Of a stretch of 64,000 bases of DNA, positions 19,901-27,667 are shown piece by piece. Origin of the DNA: Larkinella soli (GTDB lineage Bacteria; Bacteroidota; Bacteroidia; Cytophagales; Spirosomataceae); the NCBI RefSeq assembly GCF_003703975.1, contig NZ_QTJY01000002.1, forward strand, positions 62,001 to 126,000, written 5' to 3'. Every line of letters begins with the position of its first letter. Position 1 is the first letter of the stretch. The position numbers and the translations under genes were made by a program. A model generated the notes under the pieces. It was not told where the DNA came from, did no database searches, and was given only the letters and a program-made list of their open reading frames with translations.

Positions 19901-21536
19901 CCGTGTTCGCGTTCAGTTTGTCGTACAGGCCGTTTCCGGTTTTGTTGTCCGTCGGGGCATTGCCGTTCGGATTGGTGGGATTCAGGTTCTGGTTCGTCGT
20001 GTTGTACGGCCGGGATTCCCCGAGATCGGCAAAACCGACGATGTTCCGCAGGCTGGCGGTGGTGTTGGTCCGGTTGGTCACGTATACCTCCAAACGCGTG
20101 ATGGTAACGCCTGAGAGCGGCACCGGCAGGCGTTTTAGCGACCGCTCGTAGTTGTTCCGGAAGAAATGCGAAAGGAAGAAGTGGCGGTTTTCGTCGTAGT
20201 TATCGACCCGGATTTCGAAATTTCGCTGGAGGGAGCCGCCCTTGATGACGATTTCCTCCTGCCGGGAGCGCTGCTGGGACGCCACCAGCGTGGCGTAGAG
20301 TTTCCCGAAGCGAAGCTGGGTTTTTACCCCGAACAGGTTCTGTACCCCCGGAATCAGCTGGCTGCTCAGCGCCCAGTTGATGTTACCGGCTTCCAGCCCC
20401 TGCACGATGCTCGGGTCCTGCGGCTGGAACTGCGGCATGTCGGGCTGCATCAGGGCGGTATTGCCGGTTCCGTTCAGACCGTTGGCCGGGCCGGTAGAAA
20501 GGCCGTTGTTGAGGCCGTTCGTCAACCCATTGCCCAGGTCGCCGGCGTTCGGCACGCCCGGCAGGTTCGGGACCGGCGGGCGGTAATTCAGCTTCAGGAC
20601 GTTTTCGAAGTTAAAGCTCGATTTGGTGTCGTAATTGGCCGTCAGGCCCAGCCGTTCCCCGATCTTCCCGCTGAAGTTGATATTGATCTGCTCGTTGAAA
20701 ATGAAGTTTCCGTTCCGGCGCTGAAGGACCGGAATGATGGGGTTGTCGATGAACTGGTAGAGGTAGCCGAAGTCGAGCATGACAAAGCCGTTCGGCTTGA
20801 AATCCACGAGGTTACCGCCAAACAGCCGGTCGAAAACCGGAGGCAGGTCCAGCTTGGGCAGCAGCCCCCGTCCGCTGACGGCACTCTGGCCTTCGTTCCG
20901 GGCGCTGTACTCCCTCCATAAATTTTGCTGAACACGCTGGTTCTGTAATCGGTTATAGTCATCAAACGACAGGCTCTCGGCCGGACGGTAGGGCAGGCCG
21001 ATCGAGGTGCCGGCCGGAAAATTCGGAGTCGGAACGCCCGGGGGCGGGGTCGCATTTGGGGCAATACCGGGCCGGATGGCCGGAAGCGTCACCTGGGTGG
21101 CGTCCTTCGGAATACCGATCCGTTCGGTAACGGAGAGCCGGCCGAGCGAATCCAGCCCGATGTCGGTGGACAGCGAACGCGGATCGCGGAGGATGAAGGG
21201 AGAACGGGGGTTACGAACCGAGAAAGGACTCAGGTAGCGGTCCTGCCAGCGGATTACCGGACGACGTTCGGCCGAGCGGAGGGCCCGGATACTATCCTGC
21301 CTCGCCCGGGCCGCCGAATCGGCAGGGGTAACCGGTCGCCGGCGTGCGGGCGTTTGTGCCGCCGACGAACCGGCCGCCAGCGAACACAAAACGATCAACC
21401 AAAGGCCAACCCGGCCTCTTACCAACCTCGCCTGGGTTGATCGCTGGTAATCAATAAATTCCAAGAGAAACACGTACAAACTGATTCGGTGGAATAGGTA
21501 GTTTTCTTTCTTCACACGAATATCCTCTATCTCCAA
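13989..21536 (-). CDS. sprA: SprA (Sov), outer-membrane translocon of the type IX secretion system
   Basis: 2515 residues, close to SprA of Flavobacterium johnsoniae. SprA is a giant 36-stranded barrel through which folded cargo with a T9SS signal leaves the periplasm; gliding adhesins also depend on it. The RLFGGNLVDFKPNGFVMLDF stretch near residue 235, the NN/GN/GL-rich run near 345-365, and repeated strand pairs in the last 900 residues fit the family. The signal peptide (LWLIVLCSLAAGSSAA) ends near residue 61, which is unusually far in; a TTG at 21425 would give a more normal start. ruvA lies directly upstream, as in flavobacteria. Confidence 0.95.
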   Translation of the reverse strand: MEIEDIRVKKENYLFHRISLYVFLLEFIDYQRSTQARLVRGRVGLWLIVLCSLAAGSSAAQTPARRRPVTPADSAARARQDSIRALRSAERRPVIRWQDRYLSPFSVRNPRSPFILRDPRSLSTDIGLDSLGRLSVTERIGIPKDATQVTLPAIRPGIAPNATPPPGVPTPNFPAGTSIGLPYRPAESLSFDDYNRLQNQRVQQNLWREYSARNEGQSAVSGRGLLPKLDLPPVFDRLFGGNLVDFKPNGFVMLDFGYLYQFIDNPIIPVLQRRNGNFIFNEQININFSGKIGERLGLTANYDTKSSFNFENVLKLNYRPPVPNLPGVPNAGDLGNGLTNGLNNGLSTGPANGLNGTGNTALMQPDMPQFQPQDPSIVQGLEAGNINWALSSQLIPGVQNLFGVKTQLRFGKLYATLVASQQRSRQEEIVIKGGSLQRNFEIRVDNYDENRHFFLSHFFRNNYERSLKRLPVPLSGVTITRLEVYVTNRTNTTASLRNIVGFADLGESRPYNTTNQNLNPTNPNGNAPTDNKTGNGLYDKLNANTAVRQVDQAGATLEGQFGLARGVDYELLRGAKRLTETEYKFQAELGYLSLVTPLRNDEVLAVAYEYTYQGRKFKVGELTEDYQNRKEDEVILLKLLKSSTIRNNTQLPMWNLMMKNIYSLNTNQINKQNFQLRIIYKDDLTGIDNPTLQEGPVQNIPLVQVFNMDQVNAQLDPQQDGNFDYIENITMDSRYGRVIFPVLEPFGSYLNTKLQGYEALQAKYVYNELYRTTLVDAQQVAGKNKFFLRGSYQSFTAGEVPLPYGVDEKSVQITAGGVPLSPGIDFVVEPQIGRIRWLNESLLSSGQEIRVRYERPDLFQNQIRRLVGTRLDYRLSPEVSLGMTAMNMKETPAGFLTRVAIGNEPVNNTIIGFDASIRKDSRMLTRLLDGLPLIQTKEMSSIAFQGEVAQLFPGVAPRVQNNAFIDDFEAARTLYDLTRQPTRWRLGSTPQRFNQGSVTNPLESAFNRARISVYTVDNTFSTSTTVASNRAPQSNLGENDLKNYYEQFFLSQELFKGRSARLVNLPENILDVAYFPRERGMYNFNPNLDADGRLQGDPRRNFGSVMRAIASDADFDNANIENYEFWLMDPFLGVNGDTLAVVHDGFENRPNTTGGKLVFNLGDVSEDVVKDNRYNFENGLYIPNQPLNKRDSTAWGYVTRSQFVTQAFDNGARDRQDVGLDGLSNPEEARYFRSYIDQVSPRLNAAARERLLGDPSNDDFIFYYGQRADSAKYIVSRYKQYMGLENNSPELQDRNQLVTPASTTLPDIEDLNTDNTVNENEAYYEYEVDLKPGGLEVGKGYIVDKVDVQSRAGKTVTWYLFRIPVRDYQRKVGSINSFKSIRFARMYLTEFQQPVVLRFAQMQMTSNQYRKYTGDLSARGLQEVPEPYDAQFKVAAVNIEENSAPGNNKYVYQVPPGFIRDRDFTQLNNVQLNEQSMSLSVTNLRDGDSRAAYRNTNQDLLFRERLRMNIHLHSDDNADGQVSAFIRLGTDFTDNFYEIEIPNLKATPQGTQPADVVWPSDNELDIAFEELINLKAEKNRQLTRTSATPFTLTSLDGRYKLTVVGNPDLSAVQVIMIGVRNPKSPDERPQTFTVWVDELRATGFDQTAGRAAVGVLNAKLADVATVTASGKITTFGFGGVQQRIAERARETTTEYGIQSAISVDKFLPEKWGLRIPLFINYDRRHIQPHFNPLDPDTPLEKTLSTLGENEREAYRRLVEDNSVRRGFNLSNVRKVRTNQSAPTHFYDVENLSFTYAFNEATRTNILTDQFVQRQYRGGLAYVYSAQPKAFEPFKRFEALERPYLRWLRDFNLTLLPTQVSIRGEVDRSFIKTQLRNSELTTAGVVPQFEKYFWFNRFYDLQWNLTRNLILTYNARSNAIIDEPAGDLNTQQKADSVWANAKRFGRTKNYEQNIRTTYRMPLDKIPLLDWVAADLTYNIGYQFQANSYGIRDTNNVEFGNIIRNNREWGIQGRVDFVRLYNKIKSLRFANTPSAPRKNFTRNPGDIEDIQRQENRVLKSFVRTLLTIRGINFNYTVQESTFLPGFLPTARFFGNSRENAPGLGFILGSQDRRFHYRAAERGWLSKSQQQNQYFTQTLAKKFDARTTLEPFRDFRITVEARLTRQDTYQELFRPDSTGQFASLSPFRNGQFSMSFLSFKTAFTKLNRNNTSPIFDRFAQYRKIILARLMQINPEVGNGGQYNLNSQDVLIPAFFAAYSGKDPNKVKMNPFLRIPLPNWRVDYNGLSQLKPFRKLFSAFTLSHAYTSTYSVGNFTSSLDYDALYVNLAVMGYPLSSRYNDTRQFVPVFVMSTITMSERFSPLLGVTFRTQSKISGGLEYNQDRSVALNLSNAQVAELTNKDITFRFGFTKSNFKIPFRINGAYRKLKNDLTFNCNLTFRDTRAVQRKLDETVENGVGEQVITAGNVNFQLRPQISYVVNRRLNLQFYFDRTFNDPLVSNSFRRATTAGGVQVRFNLAE

Positions 21537-21626
21537 ACGGCGAAAACCTTGCCATTATTTTTAGATGAACGGCGAATAATACAAATTGAAGACTGATTAA
21601 ACGGTACCTATCAAATTCCTTGCCGA

Positions 21627-22220
21627 TTATCGCAGCGCCAGCCGAATTAACTGTTCGACACTGATTTCTTCTCCTTCCCGTTTCAGGATCGTATCGACGC
21701 TCTTTTCGGCGACCGGCTTCGGAATACCGAGCGTAATGAGGGCGGCCAGGGCTTCTTCCCGGACCGGGTTGCCCCCCATGCGGTAGTTCGGAACGTTGGC
21801 CTGGGCCATGATCCCGGCCTTTTTCATCTTGTCGCGCAGTTCCAGGATCAGGCGCTGGGCGGTTTTCCCACCGATTCCCTTGATGCTCTGCACGGCCTTT
21901 ACGTTTTCCATCAGGATGGCCTGCCGGAGTTCGTTGGGTGCCAGGGTCGACAGCATGGTCAGAGCGGTGTTGGGGCCGATGCCGCTGACACCGATCAGGT
22001 CCATGAACAGCACTTTTTCGTCGGGGTCGGCAAAACCGTATAAGGTCTGGGCATCCTCCCGGATGTGCTGGTAGGTATGCAGTTTGCAGGTTTCTCCCGG
22101 TGCGGGCAGGGCCGTCGAAGTATAAAGGGAAATATGAATTTCATAACCCAGCCCGTGGGTTTCCAGGATCACGAACGTCGGATCTTTATGGGTAATTTTT
22201 CCGGTGATATAGGCAATCAT
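21627..22220 (-). CDS. ruvA: Holliday junction branch migration protein RuvA
   Basis: 197 residues from the ATG at 22220, the typical RuvA start MIAYITGKI; an in-frame extension upstream would cross the terminator at 22272. Domain I (OB fold) covers residues 1-60, the helix-hairpin-helix domain II follows with LIGVSGIGPNTALTMLS (73-89) and IKGIGGKTAQRLILELRDK (107-125), and domain III (152-197) binds RuvB. RuvA tetramers hold the four-way junction while RuvB drives branch migration. sprA follows 90 bases downstream, a pairing conserved in Bacteroidota. Confidence 0.97.
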   Translation of the reverse strand: MIAYITGKITHKDPTFVILETHGLGYEIHISLYTSTALPAPGETCKLHTYQHIREDAQTLYGFADPDEKVLFMDLIGVSGIGPNTALTMLSTLAPNELRQAILMENVKAVQSIKGIGGKTAQRLILELRDKMKKAGIMAQANVPNYRMGGNPVREEALAALITLGIPKPVAEKSVDTILKREGEEISVEQLIRLALR

Positions 22221-22271
22221 AGAAGGCTTGTGCGGCCGGCAAAGCGCCGGTTGCGAAGAATCAAAGATATG

Positions 22272-22302
22272 AAAAACCCGCGACATTCAGGGTGTCGCGG
22301 GT
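22272..22302 (-). terminator. intrinsic terminator after lytic transglycosylase gene
   Basis: A perfect 10-base-pair stem (ACCCGCGACA / TGTCGCGGGT) with a 7-base loop sits between the transglycosylase stop and the ruvA start; on the minus strand it is followed by a U-run. Confidence 0.85.
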
Positions 22303-22329
22303 CGTGAATGGTGCTGTCTTTGACGCGGT

Positions 22330-23898
22330 TCAGCCGACGATCAGCCGCTGGCCCGGCCGCAGGGAATTGCCCTTGATCCTGTTCAGTTTCTTGAGCTGCT
22401 CGACCGTCAGATCGCTGTAGCGCTGGGAGATGTTCCAGAGGGTGTCGCCGTCCTGAACCCGGTGGTATTTCGGCTTGTAGGTTTTCCCTTTCCGGGCCAC
22501 TTCCCGGCGTTCGCCGGTTTTTTCGGCTCTGGCCACCCGGACCGGGGCCTCCGGCTCTTTCATGATCACCAGTTTCTGGCCCCGCCGGATGGAGGTCGAA
22601 CGCAGGTGATTCCATTTTTTCAGATCGTATAATTCGACGTCGTATTTCTCGGCGATGCGGTTCAGCACCTCCCCTTTTTTGACGATGTGATACGTCTTCC
22701 GGGGTTTCTTCTTTACGACCTCCTCCATGTCTTCCTCCTCACCGGCGGGGGCGTTTGCCGCTACGACCACCCGGTTTTCCCGGGCCTGTTCCTCATTCGC
22801 GCTGGTGAACGGGAAGTAGTCGTACCGGCGGGCCGAATCCAGGCCGTAACTGACCGATTCGGCGGAAGCCAGCAGCATATTGGTCGAAACCGACGGAAAC
22901 CGGGAAGCCGAGTCGAGAATGGCCAGCCGATTGGCCTCGAAGAAATCGAAGCGGTCGCGCGGGACCCGCAGCACGAAATTGCGGGTATGCTCCGGCAGAA
23001 TCCCCGTCATGATGCAGGGATTCATCTTCTGCAGGTCGGCCAGCGGAACCCCGGTAAATTTAGCGAACCGCTCGATGGACATGAATCCATTGACGTGGAT
23101 CGTATCGCAGGGAATGGGATATTCGGGCGCTTCGGCGTAAATGCCGTGGTCGTTGGCGAAGTTCATCATGTAGGTCAGGGCGATGAACTGCGGGACGTAG
23201 GCCCGGGTTTCTTTCGGCAGGAAGTTGTAGATCGTCCAGAACGAATCGCCCCCGGACCGGCGCATGGCCCGTTTGACCGTGCCGGGGCCGCTGTTGTAGG
23301 CCGCCAGCGCCAGGTGCCAGTCGCCGAAGACGTTATAAAGCTGCTTCAGGTATTTGCAGGCCGCCACCGTCGACTTTACCGGGTCCATCCGTTCGTCGAT
23401 ATACTCATCCTGATACAGCTTGTAGTCGGAACCCGTATACGGCATGAACTGCCACAGCCCGCCGGCGCCCACGCGGGAAACCGCCTTCGGGTCCAGGGAA
23501 GATTCGACGATAGAGAGGTATTTCAGTTCGTCGGGCAGGTCGTGTTCGGCCAGAAGCCGCTCATAGAGAGGGAAGAACATCGGCATCCGTTCCATCACCT
23601 TTTTGGTGTAGCTCGGCTTGCGGAAGGTAAAATAGTCGATGAAGCCGTGGACCGTCTTGTTATAGTTCAGAGCGATCGACTTCTCCAGCTTCCCCAGCCG
23701 GTCGCGCAGGGTTTCTTCCGGCACGGACATCACTTCGGGAAGCGCAACCACTTCAATCGGTTCACCCAGGGTATCGGCGGCAACGCCATTGGTATCGGAA
23801 GGAAATCCTGCCCCCCAGCTCCGGGGACACACGCTCGCTACAATTACAACTGCACAGGCAACACGGAGGCCGTGAAGGGTCTTCTTCAGGTACGTCAT
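22330..23898 (-). CDS. membrane-bound lytic murein transglycosylase D-like, two LysM domains
   Basis: 522 residues. A hydrophobic N-terminus (residues 11-30) exports it. The SLT catalytic domain begins near residue 105 with the catalytic glutamate E132 in IVESSLDPKAVS, then GAGGLWQFMPYTG and the AAYNSGPGTVKRAM motif. Two LysM modules that bind peptidoglycan follow, near residues 425-472 (TYHIVKKGEVLNRIAEKYDV) and 476-521 (YHRVQDGDTLWNISQRYSDL). The enzyme cleaves glycan strands to 1,6-anhydro ends. The gene order tatA, gatA, this gene, ruvA, sprA runs along one strand, though terminators divide it. Confidence 0.93.
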   Translation of the reverse strand: MTYLKKTLHGLRVACAVVIVASVCPRSWGAGFPSDTNGVAADTLGEPIEVVALPEVMSVPEETLRDRLGKLEKSIALNYNKTVHGFIDYFTFRKPSYTKKVMERMPMFFPLYERLLAEHDLPDELKYLSIVESSLDPKAVSRVGAGGLWQFMPYTGSDYKLYQDEYIDERMDPVKSTVAACKYLKQLYNVFGDWHLALAAYNSGPGTVKRAMRRSGGDSFWTIYNFLPKETRAYVPQFIALTYMMNFANDHGIYAEAPEYPIPCDTIHVNGFMSIERFAKFTGVPLADLQKMNPCIMTGILPEHTRNFVLRVPRDRFDFFEANRLAILDSASRFPSVSTNMLLASAESVSYGLDSARRYDYFPFTSANEEQARENRVVVAANAPAGEEEDMEEVVKKKPRKTYHIVKKGEVLNRIAEKYDVELYDLKKWNHLRSTSIRRGQKLVIMKEPEAPVRVARAEKTGERREVARKGKTYKPKYHRVQDGDTLWNISQRYSDLTVEQLKKLNRIKGNSLRPGQRLIVG

Positions 23899-24156
23899 GA
23901 GCAGGTTTTAGGTTACAATTCGGTTAAGTACAGCAATCGAATCAAAGAGTCTGGCGGTTTAAAAATGGGGCGAAAAATACTTTTTATCAAATTTCCGGGA
24001 TAAAAAAGCCGGAAAAACTATTAAAAGTCCTATTTATCCCGAAAAATGCCGCCCAAACGGCCGGAACGGGTGGTGTGGAGAGTGGGAGTAATCAAGCGTC
24101 CGACGGAAGCCGGATGCCGCTGAAAAGGCCTGTTTCGGAACGAATATCGCCGTGGA

Positions 24157-25599
24157 TCAGGCCGGAACTTCCTGCCGCTGCCTCAACCGTCCGGCGACCG
24201 ACAGCAGGTCGGCTTCGCGGAAGGGTGCGGCCATCAGCTGAAACCCGATCGGCAGCCCCGTCCGGTCGGTACCGTTCGGCACCGAAATGGCCGGGCAGCC
24301 CGCCACGTTGGCCTGCACCGTGAAAATATCGGCCAGGTACATCTGTAGCGGATCACTGGCCTTTTCACCGATCCGGAAGGCCGTCGTCGGCGTTACGGGG
24401 GTGGCAATCAGATCATAACCGGCAAACAGGGCGTCGGTGGCGTCCTTGATTAAACGACGAACCTGCTGGGCTTTCGTATAATAGGCATCGTAATAACTTG
24501 CGCTCAGGGCGAAGGTGCCCAGTAAAATCCGGCGCCGGACCTCGTCGCCGAAGCCTTCCGTACGTGATTTTTTGTAGAGGGATTCCAGGTCCGTCGCGTT
24601 GGGACTCCGGTAGCCGTAGCGAACCCCGTCGAAGCGCGACAGGTTGGAGCTGGCTTCGGCGGTGGTCAGGATGTAGTAAGTGGGTAGAACGTGCTGCAAC
24701 AGGGGAAAATCGACCGGCTCGACCGTATGGCCCAGCGCCTGAAGGGCATCGAGGGCCTCCCTGGTTTTCTGCCGGATGTCGGCATCGACGCCTTCGCTCT
24801 CCACGCCCTCCCGCAGGTAGCCGATGCGGAGGGGCCGGTTTTCCTTCAGCAGGGCATGGTAGGCAGGCACTTCGTTGCGGGACACCGTGCTGTCGAACTC
24901 GTCGGGACCGGCCATCACTTCGAGCAGCAGGGCGGCATCCTCCACGCTCCGCGTGATTGGGCCGATGCAGTCGAAGGAGGAAGCGTAGGCGATCAGCCCC
25001 CAGCGCGACACGCGCGCATAAGTCGGTTTCAGCCCGACGACCCCGCAGAAGGCAGCCGGCTGACGAACGGAGCCGCCCGTATCGGACCCCAGCGAAGCCA
25101 GACAGAGACCCGCCTGCACCGCCACCGCCGACCCGCCCGACGACCCGCCGGGAACCCGGTCGGTATCGGCCGCATTCCGGACCGGCCCGAAGGCGGAGTT
25201 TTCGTTGGAAGACCCCATCGCAAACTCGTCGCAATTCTGGCGGCCGATCACGATGGCGTCCTCGTCGATCACCCGCTGGACGGCCGTCGCCGTGAACTGG
25301 GCCGTAAAACCGTCCAGAATGCGGCTTCCGGCCTGTACGCCGTGACCGGTATAGGAAAGTACGTCCTTGATCCCGATGACCATTCCGGCCAGCCGCCCGG
25401 CTTTGCCTTCCTGCCGGCGGGCGTCCACTTCGTCGGCCCGGCGAAGGGCTTCCTCGGCATAGACGGCCACGAAAACGTTCAGGTGCCGGTTTTCTTCGAT
25501 CCGCCGGAGATAATGTTCAACCAGCCCGCGGCAGGTGACCGCACCAACGGCAAGATCGTTCTGAATCTGGGAGAGGGAGTCGTACGTTTTTACGGACAT
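24157..25599 (-). CDS. gatA: glutamyl-tRNA(Gln) amidotransferase subunit A
   Basis: 480 residues, the usual GatA length. The amidase catalytic triad can be seen: Lys78 in IGIKDV, cis-Ser153 in PGGSSGGSA and Ser177 in SDTGGSVRQ, matching the known positions of S. aureus GatA. GatA hydrolyses glutamine and delivers ammonia to GatB, which amidates Glu-tRNA(Gln). gatB and gatC are not in the window, so the complex is encoded at more than one place. The 258 bases upstream of the transglycosylase gene (23899-24156) show no gene or clear terminator. Confidence 0.95.
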   Translation of the reverse strand: MSVKTYDSLSQIQNDLAVGAVTCRGLVEHYLRRIEENRHLNVFVAVYAEEALRRADEVDARRQEGKAGRLAGMVIGIKDVLSYTGHGVQAGSRILDGFTAQFTATAVQRVIDEDAIVIGRQNCDEFAMGSSNENSAFGPVRNAADTDRVPGGSSGGSAVAVQAGLCLASLGSDTGGSVRQPAAFCGVVGLKPTYARVSRWGLIAYASSFDCIGPITRSVEDAALLLEVMAGPDEFDSTVSRNEVPAYHALLKENRPLRIGYLREGVESEGVDADIRQKTREALDALQALGHTVEPVDFPLLQHVLPTYYILTTAEASSNLSRFDGVRYGYRSPNATDLESLYKKSRTEGFGDEVRRRILLGTFALSASYYDAYYTKAQQVRRLIKDATDALFAGYDLIATPVTPTTAFRIGEKASDPLQMYLADIFTVQANVAGCPAISVPNGTDRTGLPIGFQLMAAPFREADLLSVAGRLRQRQEVPA

Positions 25600-25620
25600 A
25601 GGGAACGGCAGGTGGTAGTA

Positions 25621-25650
25621 AAAAAATAGACAACAGAGCGAGCTGTTGTC
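25621..25650 (-). terminator. intrinsic terminator between tatA and gatA
   Basis: A perfect 8-base-pair stem (GACAACAG / CTGTTGTC) with a 6-base loop, followed on the minus strand by a U-run from the A-tract at 25618-25626. It lies downstream of tatA beyond the palindromic element. Confidence 0.75.
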
Positions 25651-25667
25651 CAGGGGAATGATTGAAT

Positions 25668-25746
25668 GATGGAATTGTTGAATGATTGATTAGGCTCCGC
25701 AGTGCCGAAAATGGCAGCGCGCACTCAATCATTCAACAACTCAATC
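25668..25746. repeat. dispersed palindromic element, copy 1
   Basis: A 79-base imperfect palindrome. The outer arms 25668-25689 and 25725-25746 pair at 20 of 22 positions (core TTGTTGAATGATTGA), around a core with CTCCGCAGTGCC. The same sequence is found in the opposite orientation at 38371-38450. It lies between the tatA stop and a terminator. Confidence 0.85.
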
Positions 25747-25755
25747 CTTCACCAA

Positions 25756-25959
25756 TTATTTCGTATCGCGGAGGCCTTCTTCGATGTTTTCGCGGACATC
25801 TTTGGTTGCGTCCTTGAATTCACGGATGCCTTTTCCAAGACCCTTCATCAGCTCCGGAATCCGTTTTGCACCAAAGAACAACAGGATAACCAGACCGATC
25901 AGAAGCAGTTCAGTGCCGCCGAGCGAGCCTAAAAAGGCAAAAATCGTCAGTAATTCCAT
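25756..25959 (-). CDS. tatA: Sec-independent protein translocase TatA
   Basis: 67 residues, a typical small TatA. One membrane helix ([13 protein letters not shown], residues 18-30) is followed by the conserved [21 protein letters not shown] amphipathic helix and a charged tail. TatA oligomers form the pore that carries folded proteins bearing twin-arginine signals; the oxidoreductase at 2.0-3.3 kb is one likely client. A -7 type box lies 38 bases upstream at 25997-26004. tatC is not in the window. Confidence 0.95.
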   Translation of the reverse strand: MELLTIFAFLGSLGGTELLLIGLVILLFFGAKRIPELMKGLGKGIREFKDATKDVRENIEEGLRDTK

Positions 25960-25996
25960 AATAGTATGAGTTATAAGTGTATGCAGGAATTCATTA

Positions 25997-26004
25997 CAAA
26001 AGTA
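25997..26004 (-). promoter_or_regulatory. tatA -7 promoter element
   Basis: TACTTTTG on the minus strand matches the Bacteroidota -7 consensus TAnnTTTG exactly and lies 38 bases before the tatA start. No clear TTG is found at the -33 spacing. Confidence 0.5.
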
Positions 26005-26045
26005 ACGTTTTTTATGAATTTATTACACAGCCCTTTATCGAATTT

Positions 26046-26477
26046 TCACCCAATTTTAATGGAAGACCGGTCGCGCTCCCACTGGCTGAATTTCTCGATA
26101 TCGTCGCCGATGGAACTTACCAGCCACAAAATTAGGGCGATATCATCCGTCAGTCCCAGGACCGGCAGCACGTCCGGCAGAAAATCGAGCGGAGACACGA
26201 AATAGATCAGGACGGCCACCAGCCGGACGAGCGTTTTGCTCGGCAGGGACCGGTATTCGCCCTTCGCGTATGCCCGGACCATCCGGACCAGCAGATTGAT
26301 CTGGTCGCGGGCGGCCGAATAACTCCCCCCCACTCCCAGCGAACCCGACTTCTCCGCTACCCGGCGGATCAGGTCCATCAGCGATTTGCCGCTCCGGGTA
26401 TACCGTGATGCCTTCTGGGTGGAGCGACGAAAGAAAATGGAGCTTAGCACGGCCGATAACAAACGACGGTTTGGCAT
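26046..26477 (-). CDS. YkvA family (DUF1232) membrane protein
   Basis: 143 residues. The central KTLVRLVAVLIYFVSPLDFLPDVLPVLGLTDD segment (about residues 80-112), with its P-L-D-x-x-P-D core, is the DUF1232/YkvA signature. Two short hydrophobic segments flank it. The function is unknown; members occur as small membrane-associated proteins in many phyla. It is transcribed away from mdh, with 190 bases between the two starts. Confidence 0.88.
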   Translation of the reverse strand: MPNRRLLSAVLSSIFFRRSTQKASRYTRSGKSLMDLIRRVAEKSGSLGVGGSYSAARDQINLLVRMVRAYAKGEYRSLPSKTLVRLVAVLIYFVSPLDFLPDVLPVLGLTDDIALILWLVSSIGDDIEKFSQWERDRSSIKIG

Positions 26478-26614
26478 GGACTTAGGTTAATTTGAATGAT
26501 GGACGGAACGAGTCGGGAAAACCCGATTTCATTGCTATAACACATTTTCCGGACCAAAAGTGTAGATTCATAAAAAAACCGTTAGCGAACGGCATGAGTG
26601 TTCGACGCCTGTCC

Positions 26615-26622
26615 TATTTTTG
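26615..26622 (+). promoter_or_regulatory. mdh -7 promoter element
   Basis: TATTTTTG followed by C matches the Bacteroidota -7 consensus TAnnTTTG. It lies 45 bases before the mdh ATG. A TTG at the -33 spacing was not found. A short hairpin, CCGTT/AACGG at 26579-26592, lies just upstream. Confidence 0.5.
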
Positions 26623-26667
26623 CACCGATTTTTCACTGTGTCTTTCACCCGTAAATCGAATAATTCT

Positions 26668-27603
26668 ATGAAAATTACCGTAGTAGGAGCCGGAGCCGTT
26701 GGGGCGACCTGTGCCGATAACATCGCTCGCCGGGAACTGGCCGAAGAGGTGGTTCTCCTCGACATCAAGGAAGGCCTCAGCGAGGGCAAGGGTCTCGACA
26801 TGCTTCAGGCATCCACACTGCTGGATTGCGACGTCAAAATCACCGGTTCTACCAATAACTACGAATTAACGGCGGGTTCGGATGTAGTGGTCATCACTTC
26901 GGGGATTCCGCGCAAACCGGGGATGACCCGGGAAGAACTGATCGGCATCAACGCCGGCATCGTCAAGGGAGTGACCGAAAACATTCTGAAACACTCTCCC
27001 GACGCCATTTTCGTCATCATCTCCAACCCGATGGATACGATGACCTACCTGGCCCTGAAATCGTCCGGCCTGCCCAAAAACCGCATCATCGGCATGGGCG
27101 GCATCCTCGACTCGGCCCGCTTCAAAACGTATCTTTCCCTGGCCCTGAAATGCTCGCCCAACGACCTTCAGGCCAGCGTCATCGGCGGTCACGGCGACAC
27201 CACCATGATCCCGCTGACCCGTCTGGCGACCCTCTCCGGGGTGCCGGTCGGCAACTTCCTCGATGCCGAAACGCTCGGGAAGGTAGCCTCCGACACGATG
27301 GTGGGCGGTGCCACGCTGACCAAACTGATCGGCACCTCGGCCTGGTATGCACCGGGTGCGGCCGGCGCCATTCTGGTCGAAAGCATCGTTCGTGATCAGA
27401 AACGCCTGTTCCCCTGCTCCGTGTACCTGGAGGGCGAATACGGCCAGTCGGACATCTGCCTCGGCGTTCCGGTCGTGCTGGGTCGCAGCGGCTGGGAGTC
27501 GATCGTCGATTTCAACCTGAACGAGGAAGAGCAGGCAGCCTTCAACAAATCGGCCGATGCCGTCCGGAACATGAACAATGTTCTCGAAACCCTGGAAATC
27601 TGA
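26668..27603 (+). CDS. mdh: malate dehydrogenase
   Basis: 311 residues from the ATG at 26668; the frame is open further upstream but the Rossmann start MKITVVGAGAVGATCA fixes this start. Visible features: G-x-G-x-x-G (residues 7-12), Asp32 for NAD+ selectivity, substrate arginines in IPRKPGMTR (82-88), and catalytic His175 in VIGGHGDTTM. This is the LDH-like malate dehydrogenase group of Bacteroidota, converting malate and oxaloacetate in the TCA cycle. It stands as a single gene with its own promoter and terminator. Confidence 0.96.
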   Translation: MKITVVGAGAVGATCADNIARRELAEEVVLLDIKEGLSEGKGLDMLQASTLLDCDVKITGSTNNYELTAGSDVVVITSGIPRKPGMTREELIGINAGIVKGVTENILKHSPDAIFVIISNPMDTMTYLALKSSGLPKNRIIGMGGILDSARFKTYLSLALKCSPNDLQASVIGGHGDTTMIPLTRLATLSGVPVGNFLDAETLGKVASDTMVGGATLTKLIGTSAWYAPGAAGAILVESIVRDQKRLFPCSVYLEGEYGQSDICLGVPVVLGRSGWESIVDFNLNEEEQAAFNKSADAVRNMNNVLETLEI

Positions 27604-27618
27604 CCCGCATAAAAATTA

Positions 27619-27650
27619 AGAGGCCGGCACCCGCCGGCCTCTTTCTGTTT
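27619..27650. terminator. bidirectional terminator between mdh and porin
   Basis: A perfect 10-base-pair stem (AGAGGCCGGC / GCCGGCCTCT) with a 4-base loop, T-rich on the right and A-rich on the left, lies between the convergent mdh and porin genes. Confidence 0.88.
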
Positions 27651-27667
27651 TCGCCAAGGTTCGGGAA

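Noticed and set aside
26579-26592. terminator upstream of mdh
   Set aside because: The CCGTT/AACGG stem has only five base pairs and no gene end is adjacent on the strand where the A-tract would serve as a U-run.
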